Below, piece after piece: positions 56,034 to 64,000 of a stretch of DNA of 64,000 nt. The stretch spans positions 2,535,001-2,599,000 of the forward strand of contig NZ_CP054301.1 of NCBI RefSeq assembly GCF_013372285.1, given 5' to 3'. Position 1 is the stretch's first letter. Every line of letters starts with the position of its first letter. Below the pieces are notes generated by a model. The model was given only the letters and a program-made list of their open reading frames with translations, had not been told where the DNA came from and ran no database searches. The stretch comes from Marinomonas primoryensis (GTDB lineage Bacteria; Pseudomonadota; Gammaproteobacteria; Pseudomonadales; Marinomonadaceae). A program made the position numbers and the translations under genes.

Positions 56034-58112
56034 ATGTCTCTCTCTAAAAATTCATCCGCGCGTTTTCCAAGTCGCTTATCTACTGTTGCCGTCGCTGTCA
56101 TCAGTATTAATGCTGCTTTCATTTCAGCAAATACCTTTGCTGAAAATACAACAAGTTTGCCTACACTCATTGTTACTGGCGAAAAAGTAGATAAAGATAT
56201 TAAAGATACCACCACGGCAGTGACAGTGATTGGTGAAGAAAGCTATGCGAGTGGTGAAGCGAAAGAAGTAAATGATATTGTTGTCCAAGCACCTAACGTA
56301 ACTACAGCAGGGTTCGGAACGATTAACATCCGAGGCATTAATGGCGCTGGTGCAGCTGTTGGAAGTAACGCTTTTATGACAGGCGGAAGCCCTCGTATTA
56401 CAACCAGTGTAGATGGTATTTCTGAAGCATGGGGTGGATACAACTTTACTCCTGCAGGTTTATGGGACACTCAAGCGGTTGAAGTGCTTCGTGGCCCACA
56501 ATCCACATCTCAAGGTACAAGTGCCATTGGCGGCGCTGTGGTTATTAAAACAAATGACCCTAGCTTTATACCAGAGAGTGCAATTCGCTTGGGCTTAGAG
56601 CAATACAACAACGGTAACCTTAAATATAATCTTGCCGCCATGAATTCTGGCACTTTAGTTACAGATGAATTGGCTTATCGTCTAACTTTTGACGGCACCA
56701 CAGGTGAAGGTTGGGTAGATTATGACGTGGCAGACAGTGATGCCGCCGACTCTCCTGATTTAGACGACTCAGAATCTATGAATTTTAGAAGTAAGTTACT
56801 TTGGGAACCTGCAAATATTGAAGGATTAACAGCTAAATTAAGTATTACACATCGAAAAAATACAGGCGAGTACCTTTCTTGGATTAATGGCGATAGCACA
56901 AATTACAGCTCTCAAACGTCTTCAATAGACTCAAGTAGTTCTGCAAATACCCGCCTTCAAGATTCAACGGTAGATAGCATTGCAGTCGATGTTGATTATC
57001 AAATCTCAGACAACCTTAAAAATCAACTGCAGGTCAGTTATAACAGTCAGGATGCTTCTTTTGATGAATACCCTGGAACTACGTTATTGAGAAAAACAGA
57101 AGATACAATTGCTGTAGAAAATAGAATAATAATTACTCCAAATAACTCCAATCTTGCTAGTTTAATCGGAGTCTATGCCTCTCAATCAGATACAACCTTA
57201 GATGTCGATTTTGGCTCTTCCGATTCCAATTACTTTATTGCTAACGGAACAAAAACCACATTAGCCGTATTTGGAGAAACGACCTACGATGCTACTGAGA
57301 AACTGTCTATTACCGCAGGTGGTCGTGTCGAAAACGAAAGTCAAGATAGAACTCTTGTAAAAGCCAGCACCTACACTCTAGATCAAAATGATTCAGAAAC
57401 AATCCTTTTACCAAAACTAAGTGCGACCTATGACATAACCGAAAAAACGACATTAGGCGCTTCTGTTCGACAAGGCTATAACGCGGGCGGCGCTGCGCTA
57501 AACTGGAATACTAACGAGTACTACACATACAATAAGGAAGAAGTTACTGCCTTTGAACTTAGCAGCAAAACTCGTTTTAACCGTATGTCGGTGAATACAA
57601 GCCTTTTCTATAACGATTATTCTGACTATCAAGCCTACACAAGCAACACATTAGAAAATGTGGAGTCTGTCCAGACTTATGGCGCTGAATTAGAAATCAC
57701 AGCCCTAGCTACAGACGATTTAGAACTACGTGGTTCCATCGGTACACTGCAAAACAAAATTAGTGCTACCAGTGATGACACTTCTGAGTGGGATGGTAAT
57801 AAACTAACCTATGCCCCAGAGCTAAACCTTGGCTTAGGTTTCACACAGTATATTGGTGACAACTTATCCTTTGGAGCAGATGCAACGTATGTTAGTGAAT
57901 ATTATTCAGATTTAGATAATACAGAAGACTACAAGTCTGGAGACTACATTATCACTGATGCTCGTATTCAATATACAGTTGGAGACTTAACCATCGATGG
58001 GTATATTACCAACCTCACAAATGAAGACGTTGTTTATTTAATAAACAGAGGCACCAGAGCCTCTGTTGGCCAATCTCGCACCGTTGGCCTAAGCGCTACT
58101 TACCGCATGTAA
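56034..58112 (+). CDS. TonB-dependent ferric-siderophore receptor
   Basis: A 692-residue outer-membrane receptor. Signal peptide about 1-36 (cut near TFA-EN). The TonB box is probably LPTLIVTG just after it. The plug domain follows (TTTAVTVIGEESYASGEA, NIRGINGAG, VEVLRGPQSTSQGTSAIGG), then the beta-barrel. It ends in TYRM; most barrels end in an aromatic residue, a small oddity. AAGGA precedes the ATG. It shares a Fur-controlled region with fes and is the likely receptor for the ferric form of the locus product. Confidence 0.9.
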   Translation: MSLSKNSSARFPSRLSTVAVAVISINAAFISANTFAENTTSLPTLIVTGEKVDKDIKDTTTAVTVIGEESYASGEAKEVNDIVVQAPNVTTAGFGTINIRGINGAGAAVGSNAFMTGGSPRITTSVDGISEAWGGYNFTPAGLWDTQAVEVLRGPQSTSQGTSAIGGAVVIKTNDPSFIPESAIRLGLEQYNNGNLKYNLAAMNSGTLVTDELAYRLTFDGTTGEGWVDYDVADSDAADSPDLDDSESMNFRSKLLWEPANIEGLTAKLSITHRKNTGEYLSWINGDSTNYSSQTSSIDSSSSANTRLQDSTVDSIAVDVDYQISDNLKNQLQVSYNSQDASFDEYPGTTLLRKTEDTIAVENRIIITPNNSNLASLIGVYASQSDTTLDVDFGSSDSNYFIANGTKTTLAVFGETTYDATEKLSITAGGRVENESQDRTLVKASTYTLDQNDSETILLPKLSATYDITEKTTLGASVRQGYNAGGAALNWNTNEYYTYNKEEVTAFELSSKTRFNRMSVNTSLFYNDYSDYQAYTSNTLENVESVQTYGAELEITALATDDLELRGSIGTLQNKISATSDDTSEWDGNKLTYAPELNLGLGFTQYIGDNLSFGADATYVSEYYSDLDNTEDYKSGDYIITDARIQYTVGDLTIDGYITNLTNEDVVYLINRGTRASVGQSRTVGLSATYRM

Positions 58113-58133
58113 TATGTATTAAGCAATCAAACC

Positions 58134-58166
58134 AAAAAGGCGAATCATGATTGATTCGCCTTTTTT
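58134..58166. terminator. bidirectional terminator between receptor and entD
   Basis: A 14-bp stem (58134-58147 with 58152-58165, AAAAAGGCGAATCA), four-base loop and T run. It separates two convergent genes. Confidence 0.85.
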
Positions 58167-58205
58167 ATACTTTTTGCACAGCCCCGAAATACACTGACGA
58201 TCAAG

Positions 58206-58240
58206 ATAAAACCATCACGGCAAAATAAAACCATCACGGC
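58206..58240. repeat. two tandem copies of a 16-base unit at the entD stop
   Basis: ATAAAACCATCACGGC occurs at 58206-58221 and 58225-58240, separated by AAA. The second copy runs into the first base of the entD stop codon. It looks like a small duplication, not a functional site. Confidence 0.8.
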
Positions 58241-58926
58241 TAACAATATGCCCATGTCATTACATGTTCGTCTTGTATGGCATAACTGCCTCGTAATATA
58301 AAACCTGATGGTATTTTCTCACTTAGCTGACGCTTTACTTGAAATTCAAAAAAGTCGTTGCCATCTTTTGAAATCAACTCTACATCTAAAAAATCAAAAA
58401 ATTCTCTAACCGCAGGATACAAAGCCTTATAAACACTTTCTTTGAGCGAAAATAAAAGTAAGACTAAGAATGATTTTTCCATCCCTTCCGCTATTAATAT
58501 TTTAAATTCTCTCTCTAAGCCTATTAAATGGGCAATATCAAGTTTATCGGCATTAACAAGCCGCTCTAAATCAATGCCAATATATTGAATGTCTCCTTGC
58601 GCCTGCGGTAATAACACCGCGACAGCTTGGTTGTCTGTATGGGAAATGCTGCCTGTGTATTCGCCCGGCCATAATGGCGAGCCGTCTTCTGCCTTAAGAA
58701 TATCTTTCGCTGGCTCATTCAAATACGCCTGCGCATGACGAACGGCAAGTCGCCCAGCTAAGAAGGTCTCTTGGCGTTTACTTCGCCACTTCTCATAATC
58801 CAAAGGCTTAGTGATAGTCATGTCATAATCAGTTCCAACTAAAGAACCCTCTATAAAGCAAAAATGACTAACATTTACATAACCGGATTCAGATAAACGT
58901 ATTTGTGTTTGATAGAAGCGTTTCAC
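58240..58926 (-). CDS. entD: 4'-phosphopantetheinyl transferase, EntD type
   Basis: A 228-residue Sfp/EntD-family enzyme that adds the phosphopantetheine arm to EntB and the NRPS carrier domains. The signature GIDLER and the downstream FSLKESVYKALYP supply the magnesium ligands and catalytic Lys. SISHTDNQAVAVL is the CoA-binding region. It is a single gene between the receptor and entA, with a Fur-like palindrome just upstream. Confidence 0.9.
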   Translation of the reverse strand: MKRFYQTQIRLSESGYVNVSHFCFIEGSLVGTDYDMTITKPLDYEKWRSKRQETFLAGRLAVRHAQAYLNEPAKDILKAEDGSPLWPGEYTGSISHTDNQAVAVLLPQAQGDIQYIGIDLERLVNADKLDIAHLIGLEREFKILIAEGMEKSFLVLLLFSLKESVYKALYPAVREFFDFLDVELISKDGNDFFEFQVKRQLSEKIPSGFILRGSYAIQDEHVMTWAYC

Positions 58927-58947
58927 TCTCTTTCATCCCTATAAAAA

Positions 58948-58974
58948 AGCTCGATATGATAATCATACCGAGCT
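58948..58974. promoter_or_regulatory. palindrome upstream of entD, possible Fur site
   Basis: AGCTCG (58948-58953) and CGAGCT (58969-58974) flank TATGAT-A-ATCATA (58955-58967), giving a nearly perfect inverted repeat. The centre ATGATAATCAT is the core of the Fur consensus but the flanks differ. It is in the entD promoter and just beyond the end of entA, so it may also act as a hairpin terminator. Confidence 0.5.
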
Positions 58975-59020
58975 AATTAATTTTTCTCAAAAAAAGGCTA
59001 TGTCTTTAGTGAATATGTCA

Positions 59021-59779
59021 TTAAGCGTTTAATGTAGCGCCGCCATCCGCCACCACATCTTGCATCGTAATGTGATTCGACATGGAAGACGCAAAAAACA
59101 GAACAGTTTGCGCAATATCACTGGGCTGAGCAATTTTACCAAGAGGAATGCCCAACTTATATTGCTCAGGAAAGCCTTTAATCGTATTTTTTTCTGCTTC
59201 GTCATTAGTCCACAACAAGCGCTGCATTGGTGTGTCGGTCGAACCAGGACATACCACATTACAACGCACTCCGTATGGGGCCAATTCCAGTCCTGCCGTA
59301 TGACTTAATGCGGATAAAGCCGCTTTAGACGCACAATAAGCCGCCATATTCTGACGCGGTACTTTAGCGGCATTCGAACTAATGGTTACTATCGCCCCAT
59401 GCTGCTGTTTTTTAAATCTAGACATGGTGTGTTTGATCATCAAAAAAGCACCACCCGCGTTCACATTAAAACAGTGTTTGAAGTCCTCAAAGCTGGTTTC
59501 CTCAACACTGCCTAAACGCAATATACCCGCGCCGTTTACTAGTACATCTAACACAGGATAATCGGCAAGCACTTCCTGTACGGCTTTATTCACAGCCGTC
59601 TCGTTACTGATATCTAACTCAACACAATCAAACGCGTAAGTGCATTCACTAAACGCTAAATCAAAGCCGATGACGGTCGCTCCCAATTCAGTAAACTGAT
59701 TGGCAACTTCTAAGCCTATGCCTCTACCAGCACCCGTTACCCAAACCGTTTTACCTGAAAAATCGAGAGGGTTCATCAT
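59021..59779 (-). CDS. entA: 2,3-dihydro-2,3-dihydroxybenzoate dehydrogenase
   Basis: A 252-residue SDR. NAD motif TGAGRGIG (about 16-23), VNGAG near 86, catalytic Ser in TISSNAA and the YCASKAAL Tyr/Lys pair. The wording SGKTVWVTGAGRGIG is very close to EntA. It makes 2,3-dihydroxybenzoate in the last step. It overlaps entB by four bases and ends the entCEBA operon. Confidence 0.93.
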   Translation of the reverse strand: MMNPLDFSGKTVWVTGAGRGIGLEVANQFTELGATVIGFDLAFSECTYAFDCVELDISNETAVNKAVQEVLADYPVLDVLVNGAGILRLGSVEETSFEDFKHCFNVNAGGAFLMIKHTMSRFKKQQHGAIVTISSNAAKVPRQNMAAYCASKAALSALSHTAGLELAPYGVRCNVVCPGSTDTPMQRLLWTNDEAEKNTIKGFPEQYKLGIPLGKIAQPSDIAQTVLFFASSMSNHITMQDVVADGGATLNA

Positions 59780-60693
59780 ACTGTTTCGGCTCTTATAAGA
59801 TCGGAAGATTGCCCCTGAGTAAGCTTAGTTTGGATCAAGTCCCACCATCCATTCAAAGTACTGGCATTGGCCAACTCTTGAAAAGACACATCAAGACCCT
59901 GATTTTTCCACTGACTCACAAGCGACATAATCTGAATGGAATCTAATCCATAGTCGATAAGCTCTTCATTTGCATCAAACTCTTCAATGTCTTCGTCATC
60001 AAGAAAAGCAAAGACCTGCGCTTTCAGTTGTTCGTATTGAAGACTAATACCTGAAACATCCGTCGCTATAAGTACGTCTCTGGTCGATATCACACGCCCC
60101 GTTCGCCCACCCGTAAAAGTGAGTGCCTGCCGATGCTCAGCTTCACTAAAGTCCGCCAACGCATCGCCAACCATAAAGGGTTGTATATCACGCATAAATG
60201 CATCAGTGGCTGTGATCATGCAACCGATATGAGCGTAAATACCGCCGATAATGAGCTGATCTCGACCCCACGACTGCATAAGTTCTTGCAAATTAGAGCG
60301 GTGAAAAGCACTGTAACGCCATTTAACTAAAACAGTATCGTCTTCATCTGGAGACAACTCATCGATGACTTTTTGTAGTTCAGGAAAATCGTTAAGACCA
60401 CTGCCCCACATATCATTTAACAGTGCTCTATCTTCTGGTTTTTGATCTTTAGGTTGTGCCGTATAAACAACCGGTATGCCATTCGCTCGGCAGTAAGCCT
60501 TAATGGAAGCAAGATTTTGCTTCAACGCTTTAATCAAGTCAGATTCGGCATCATAAAAACGCAAAAAGTAAGCCTGCATATCATGAATCAAAAATACGGC
60601 ACGCTTGGGCTCCAATACCCAGTTTACTTTTTGGTTTGGAAAAGTATCCGCGGTTGGCATGGGATAAGAAGAAATAGTGGGAATGCTCATCAT
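59776..60693 (-). CDS. entB: isochorismatase with aryl carrier domain
   Basis: A 305-residue bifunctional protein. The N-terminal isochorismatase domain (about 1-210) includes FLIHDMQAYFLRFY and the GGIYAHIGCMITATDAFMRD region. The C-terminal aryl carrier domain (about 225-295) carries its phosphopantetheine Ser in YGLDSIQIM. It forms 2,3-dihydro-DHB and then holds activated DHB for the NRPS. It follows entE by six bases. Confidence 0.95.
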   Translation of the reverse strand: MMSIPTISSYPMPTADTFPNQKVNWVLEPKRAVFLIHDMQAYFLRFYDAESDLIKALKQNLASIKAYCRANGIPVVYTAQPKDQKPEDRALLNDMWGSGLNDFPELQKVIDELSPDEDDTVLVKWRYSAFHRSNLQELMQSWGRDQLIIGGIYAHIGCMITATDAFMRDIQPFMVGDALADFSEAEHRQALTFTGGRTGRVISTRDVLIATDVSGISLQYEQLKAQVFAFLDDEDIEEFDANEELIDYGLDSIQIMSLVSQWKNQGLDVSFQELANASTLNGWWDLIQTKLTQGQSSDLIRAETV

Positions 60694-60699
60694 CGTCCT

Positions 60700-62328
60700 T
60701 TATCGTTTTGAATCTTGTTGTAAGCGCTGGCGAATCACGTCACGCAACGCCACTTTGTTTGGTTTTCCGACTGGCGTTAGCGGTAAGGATTCGATAAATT
60801 CGAAGCGATCCGGCACCTTATAATCTGCCACGCCAAAGCTGCGTAAATACTTACGTAGTGTGACGCTCTTCATTCCATGAGAGGCCATTTTAGGGACAAT
60901 AAAAGCACAACTTTTCTCCCCCATCATGGCATCCGGCATAGAGACAAGCGCACTGTGTATGATCAGCTCATGCTTCAGTAAAAGGTTTTCAATTTCTTCA
61001 GCAGCGATTTTTTCACCACCTCGATTAATTTGGTCTTTATCACGCCCCACCACCGTTAAATAACCTTTTTCATTTCGACAAACGAGGTCGCCAGAATGAT
61101 AAAAACCTTCACTGTCAAAGACCTTGGCGTTATGTTCTGGTGCCTTGTAATAACCTCGAATCGTGTATGGCCCGCGAGTAATCAACTCCCCCGCTACATT
61201 GGCCGCTACTTCATTACCTTCCTCATCAATGATTTTCACTTCATCAAGAGAACACATGGGCCGACCTTGAGTTGCAACGATGGTGTCTATGTCATCATCC
61301 AGTCTGGTGTAATTCACCAGCCCTTCTGCCATACCCAAAATTTGTTGTAGCTGACAACCGAGTAATTCTGGTACTTGTCGCGCTAGGCTTTCACTCAGTT
61401 TTGCACCACCGACTTGCATTAACGTTAATGAGGTTATTGCCTTTTGTTGAGAAGGCGCGGCTTGCAGCCAAAGCGCAAGCGCGGGTGGCACCAAAGCGGC
61501 AACAGTGACTCGATGACGCTCAATCAATTCAAAGCAGGTATTGGCATCAGGACTGGGCGCCATTACCACGTGACCTCCCGTATGGAAAACACCAAAGGCA
61601 CCAGGGGAGCTCATGGGAAAATTGTGGGCGCAAGGCAAAGCGCACAAATAGACTGTTGAGGGAGAAAAGTGACAAATTTCAGCACTTCGACGTACGCTAA
61701 AAAAGTAGTCGTTATGGGTTCTCGGAATCAGCTTTGGCGTTCCTGTACTTCCACCGGAGAGTTGGAAAAATGCGACTTCATCCGCTCGGCTTGGCTCAGC
61801 ATGTAATGGCATATCAGTAGACCGTTCCAATACACTATCTAACGACTCAGCCCATTCAGATTTGCCGACAATCAATGCGTGTTGCAATACATCCGATGCC
61901 TGAAACAGTGTCTTAAAAAAAAGAGCATCGTGAAACAAAGCATGTCTGCTACTAGCAATTAAGATCCTAGGTTGAATTTGCTTAGCGTACGCACTGAGCT
62001 CGTTTTCGTTATGGCTAAATAAAGCATTAACCGGCGCAACCCCCAAGCGGATAAGAGCAAAAAACACCACATAAAATTCAGCAATATTAGGCAATTGAAC
62101 TAATGCCGTGTCACCACTTTTTAAACCCAGTGTTTGCCAATAAATCGCTAATTTTTTCGACTGAGAACATACATCACGATAGGTTAATGACCTTTCACCA
62201 CATACAATCGCAATATTGTCTTGTGGTGCATTATCAATCAGATCCGTCAAAGGCCGATCCGTCCAATAGCCTTTTTTTCGATAAGCTTGCGTAAAAGTTT
62301 CTGGCCATGGTGTATAAGCAATCGTCAT
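60700..62328 (-). CDS. entE: 2,3-dihydroxybenzoate-AMP ligase
   Basis: A 542-residue standalone adenylation enzyme that activates DHB and loads it on EntB. The A3 loop is LSGGSTGTPKLIPRTHND, the A5 region is QQILGMAEGLVNYTRLDD, and the C-terminal Lys is in LPLTPVGKPNK. The sequence starts TPWPETFTQAYRKKGYW, typical of EntE/DhbE. It overlaps entC by four bases. Confidence 0.95.
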   Translation of the reverse strand: MTIAYTPWPETFTQAYRKKGYWTDRPLTDLIDNAPQDNIAIVCGERSLTYRDVCSQSKKLAIYWQTLGLKSGDTALVQLPNIAEFYVVFFALIRLGVAPVNALFSHNENELSAYAKQIQPRILIASSRHALFHDALFFKTLFQASDVLQHALIVGKSEWAESLDSVLERSTDMPLHAEPSRADEVAFFQLSGGSTGTPKLIPRTHNDYFFSVRRSAEICHFSPSTVYLCALPCAHNFPMSSPGAFGVFHTGGHVVMAPSPDANTCFELIERHRVTVAALVPPALALWLQAAPSQQKAITSLTLMQVGGAKLSESLARQVPELLGCQLQQILGMAEGLVNYTRLDDDIDTIVATQGRPMCSLDEVKIIDEEGNEVAANVAGELITRGPYTIRGYYKAPEHNAKVFDSEGFYHSGDLVCRNEKGYLTVVGRDKDQINRGGEKIAAEEIENLLLKHELIIHSALVSMPDAMMGEKSCAFIVPKMASHGMKSVTLRKYLRSFGVADYKVPDRFEFIESLPLTPVGKPNKVALRDVIRQRLQQDSKR

Positions 62329-63500
62329 AGAATACTTTCCTTAATGCCAAAGGCATTGATCATGGTTCGCATTTTTGCACTGGTTTCTAACCATTCGCTT
62401 TCTGGTGAAGAATCAGGCACGACGCCCGCGCCGGCAAACAATTTTACCTTGTTTCCTGAAACCTCGGCGCAACGTATGGCAATTGCCCACTCCCCATTAC
62501 CTTGCGCATCGCACCACCCAACTAGACCACTAAAAAAACCTCTTTGGTGAGGCTCTAACGACTCAATGTGCTGTTTAGCGAGCTGGGTTGGGGTGCCACA
62601 CATTGCAGGTGTTGGGTGCATGTTTTTGATTAAATCAAAAATCGACGTTGTATTATCAGTCAACAGCGTTGCTTCTATCTCGGTGGATAAATGCCACATG
62701 GTAGGCGTTGAAATAAGGCTTGGTTCTGGCTGTATATGTATGCTTTCCACAAGTGGCATCAGCGAAGATCGAATCGACTCGACCACTAATCGATGCTCAT
62801 ATTGGTCTTTCACTGACTTAACAAGCGCCTCTCCCGCTTGCCTGTCATTGTCTGGTTTCTGCAAACGCTTAGCCGATCCTGCGAGTGGGTTTGAGAACAC
62901 TTTGTTCGCTTGCTTTCTAATTAGCAGCTCTGGACTGGCGCCAATCAGCACACTGTTTTCGAGTGGCACACTAAAATGATAGGCATTTGGGTTTTGTCCC
63001 ATTATGTTGGCAAGTAGGCGAGGAATATCGACCATTTTATCTAGCGTGAGATCCAGTATTTTGGATAACACTACTTTCTTCAGATTCTCACCTTTAAACG
63101 CTGAAAGAGCCTGTTCGATCATCTCTAAAAAAGGCATTTGATTTGGCGTAAAACCCTGATCCACCACCTGATGAACAAAATCTTCATCCACAAATGGAGA
63201 CAAGCCAGTATTAAACGGTGTCACTCGCTCCGACCACCTTGGGGCAACAAGTTGAGTCGGCTGATCCATATCGAAGGGAATAGCACCAACGATCATAGGA
63301 TTAGCGATGCCTTTCGCTTTTTCCCGCTCAAACAGTGCTTGTACCTCTTGGTTAAAGCATGAAGAAAGGATCGGTGTCGAAAGCCGCTGGCTAACACCGT
63401 TGGCTCGGACTAAATTGAAATTTGAATTGAAAAGAAACAAATCATTTTGTGATTGGTCTAACGCCAGAGCGCCCGCATAGTCAGGAAACGTAACATCCAT
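62325..63500 (-). CDS. entC: isochorismate synthase
   Basis: A 391-residue chorismate-using enzyme converting chorismate to isochorismate, the first step to DHB. I place the start at ATG 63500 (MDVTFPDYAGAL) because AGGGG lies five bases upstream; the upstream ATG at 63524 lies inside the Fur box. The fold shows KVVLSKILDL, SPELLIRKQ, HLSTEIEATL, MHPTPAMCGTP and FSGLVGW, all matching EntC/DhbC. First gene of entCEBA. Confidence 0.95.
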   Translation of the reverse strand: MDVTFPDYAGALALDQSQNDLFLFNSNFNLVRANGVSQRLSTPILSSCFNQEVQALFEREKAKGIANPMIVGAIPFDMDQPTQLVAPRWSERVTPFNTGLSPFVDEDFVHQVVDQGFTPNQMPFLEMIEQALSAFKGENLKKVVLSKILDLTLDKMVDIPRLLANIMGQNPNAYHFSVPLENSVLIGASPELLIRKQANKVFSNPLAGSAKRLQKPDNDRQAGEALVKSVKDQYEHRLVVESIRSSLMPLVESIHIQPEPSLISTPTMWHLSTEIEATLLTDNTTSIFDLIKNMHPTPAMCGTPTQLAKQHIESLEPHQRGFFSGLVGWCDAQGNGEWAIAIRCAEVSGNKVKLFAGAGVVPDSSPESEWLETSAKMRTMINAFGIKESIL

Positions 63501-63509
63501 AACAACCCC

Positions 63510-63528
63510 TGTAATGATAACCATTATC
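63510..63528. promoter_or_regulatory. Fur box 1 at entC
   Basis: TGTAATGATAACCATTATC matches the 19-base Fur consensus at 16 positions. It lies 10-28 bases before the chosen entC start. Confidence 0.8.
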
Positions 63529-63542
63529 GATTATTTAATCGC

Positions 63543-63561
63543 GCTAATGATAATCACTTGC
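63543..63561. promoter_or_regulatory. Fur box 2 at entC
   Basis: GCTAATGATAATCACTTGC matches the consensus at 15 positions, with the core TAATGATAATCA intact. Two adjacent boxes suggest tight iron control of the entCEBA operon. Confidence 0.7.
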
Positions 63562-63877
63562 AATAAATATGGCCAGCGGTTTTTTTGTAAATTATTCGTA
63601 ATAGACACAAGAGCGTTTATCACCCTCACTGGATTTCCATTTTAGCAGAAGCAACACAAGTAACATTTCGGATTTAAGTAAGGTGGGAGCGCAAACGTTG
63701 TCAGTCAAAAACGCCTTAAACCGAGCGCTATCCTATTAGGAGATTGATGGTAAGAAGATCTTTTGTGGGAGCGAAAACTAGACTGACTCACAGACTAAAT
63801 ACGACGGCAGAGAACGTGCATAAATGTGAGCCAGACAACTAAGAAAGCAATAATTAAATCGACCTAACTACTGTTTT
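63562..63877. other. non-coding gap, no gene seen
   Basis: I find no convincing ORF, RNA or terminator in these 316 bases. The nine-base word GTGGGAGCG occurs twice (about 63683 and 63765), each followed by an AAAC-like sequence. Confidence 0.6.
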
Positions 63878-64000
63878 CTAGCGCTTTCTTAATAATCTCA
63901 AAGCGTTTGCCGTTACTAAGGCCGTGGCACCAGAATCGGCTAATACTGCCAACCACAACCCGGTTAACCCCAATAACGTCGTGACTAAAAACACCGCCTT
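63878..64000 (-). CDS. C-terminus of a heavy-metal P-type ATPase (5' end beyond window)
   Basis: The last 123 bases on the minus strand encode 40 residues and a TAG stop at 63878. They begin KAVFLVTTLLGLTGLWLAVL and continue ADSGATALVTANALRLLRKR. The block ADSGATxLVTxNALRLL is the standard end of P1B-type ATPases such as ZntA and CopA, including the last transmembrane helix. The metal cannot be told from this piece. It is transcribed towards the entC promoter. Confidence 0.85.
   Translation of the reverse strand, partial: KAVFLVTTLLGLTGLWLAVLADSGATALVTANALRLLRKR

Noticed and set aside
63683..63777. Two copies of GTGGGAGCG as a REP-type element
   Set aside because: Only nine bases are shared, no inverted partner or hairpin is seen, and two copies are too few to call a repeat family.

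Overview
The window reads as chromosomal DNA of a marine gammaproteobacterium, most likely Marinomonas or a close Oceanospirillales relative. That assignment is inferred from gene content (cis-trans fatty acid isomerase, DbpA, AcpH, DUF3422, enterobactin-type genes) and moderately AT-rich base use; no rRNA or marker phylogeny is available here. I saw no tRNA or rRNA gene, no CRISPR array, no prophage and no insertion sequence.

Layout. 1-5.4 kb: minus-strand housekeeping genes (partial cti, an acidic duplicated protein, yacL, rbgA, acpH) with a probable FNR-controlled small RNA at about 4.71-4.84 kb. 5.6-12.1 kb: a five-gene oligopeptide-type ABC transporter operon followed by a HypT-like LysR regulator. 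12.2-22 kb: a cyclic-di-GMP protein, dbpA, a VanZ-like gene, guanine deaminase, a Bcr/CflA drug exporter, a TetR regulator and an orphan TRAP binding protein. 22.0-22.4 kb holds a decayed restriction-type relic. 22.5-25 kb: a Crp-like regulator divergent from an SDR/DUF2141/VTT trio. 25.2-28.4 kb: trpBA behind a palindromic operator, then a ParD-like gene and map behind a 17-bp perfect palindrome. 28.4-38.7 kb: LysR/EamA pair, fasciclin lipoprotein, MsrB, cold-shock protein, DUF3422, a response regulator and hybrid kinase pair, a pseudogene, a coiled-coil secreted protein and a lipocalin. 38.75-40.3 kb: a GH79-like glycosidase.

40.3-63.6 kb is a complete catecholate siderophore locus. The entCEBA operon makes and activates 2,3-dihydroxybenzoate (DHB) and loads it on the EntB carrier domain. 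EntD arms the carrier proteins. A 2881-residue NRPS with order C-A1-T-E-C-A2-T-TE, helped by an MbtH-like protein, joins DHB to a D-configured amino acid and then to serine. The A2 pocket code is identical to that of EntF (serine). The A1 code reads DTDDYGYIDK and carries acidic residues that suggest a basic substrate (Arg, Lys or Orn). The EntF-like TE and a Fes-like esterase fit a cyclic trimer, so the predicted product is of the (DHB-D-cationic amino acid-Ser)3 class known from trivanchrobactin, cyclic trichrysobactin and turnerbactin. An EntS-like exporter, a TonB receptor and a FepBDGC-type importer complete the cycle. Fur-like boxes lie at all three main promoters and possibly at entD.

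The window ends in the C-terminus of a heavy-metal P-type ATPase. The siderophore locus is the most interesting system; the A1 substrate is the open question.
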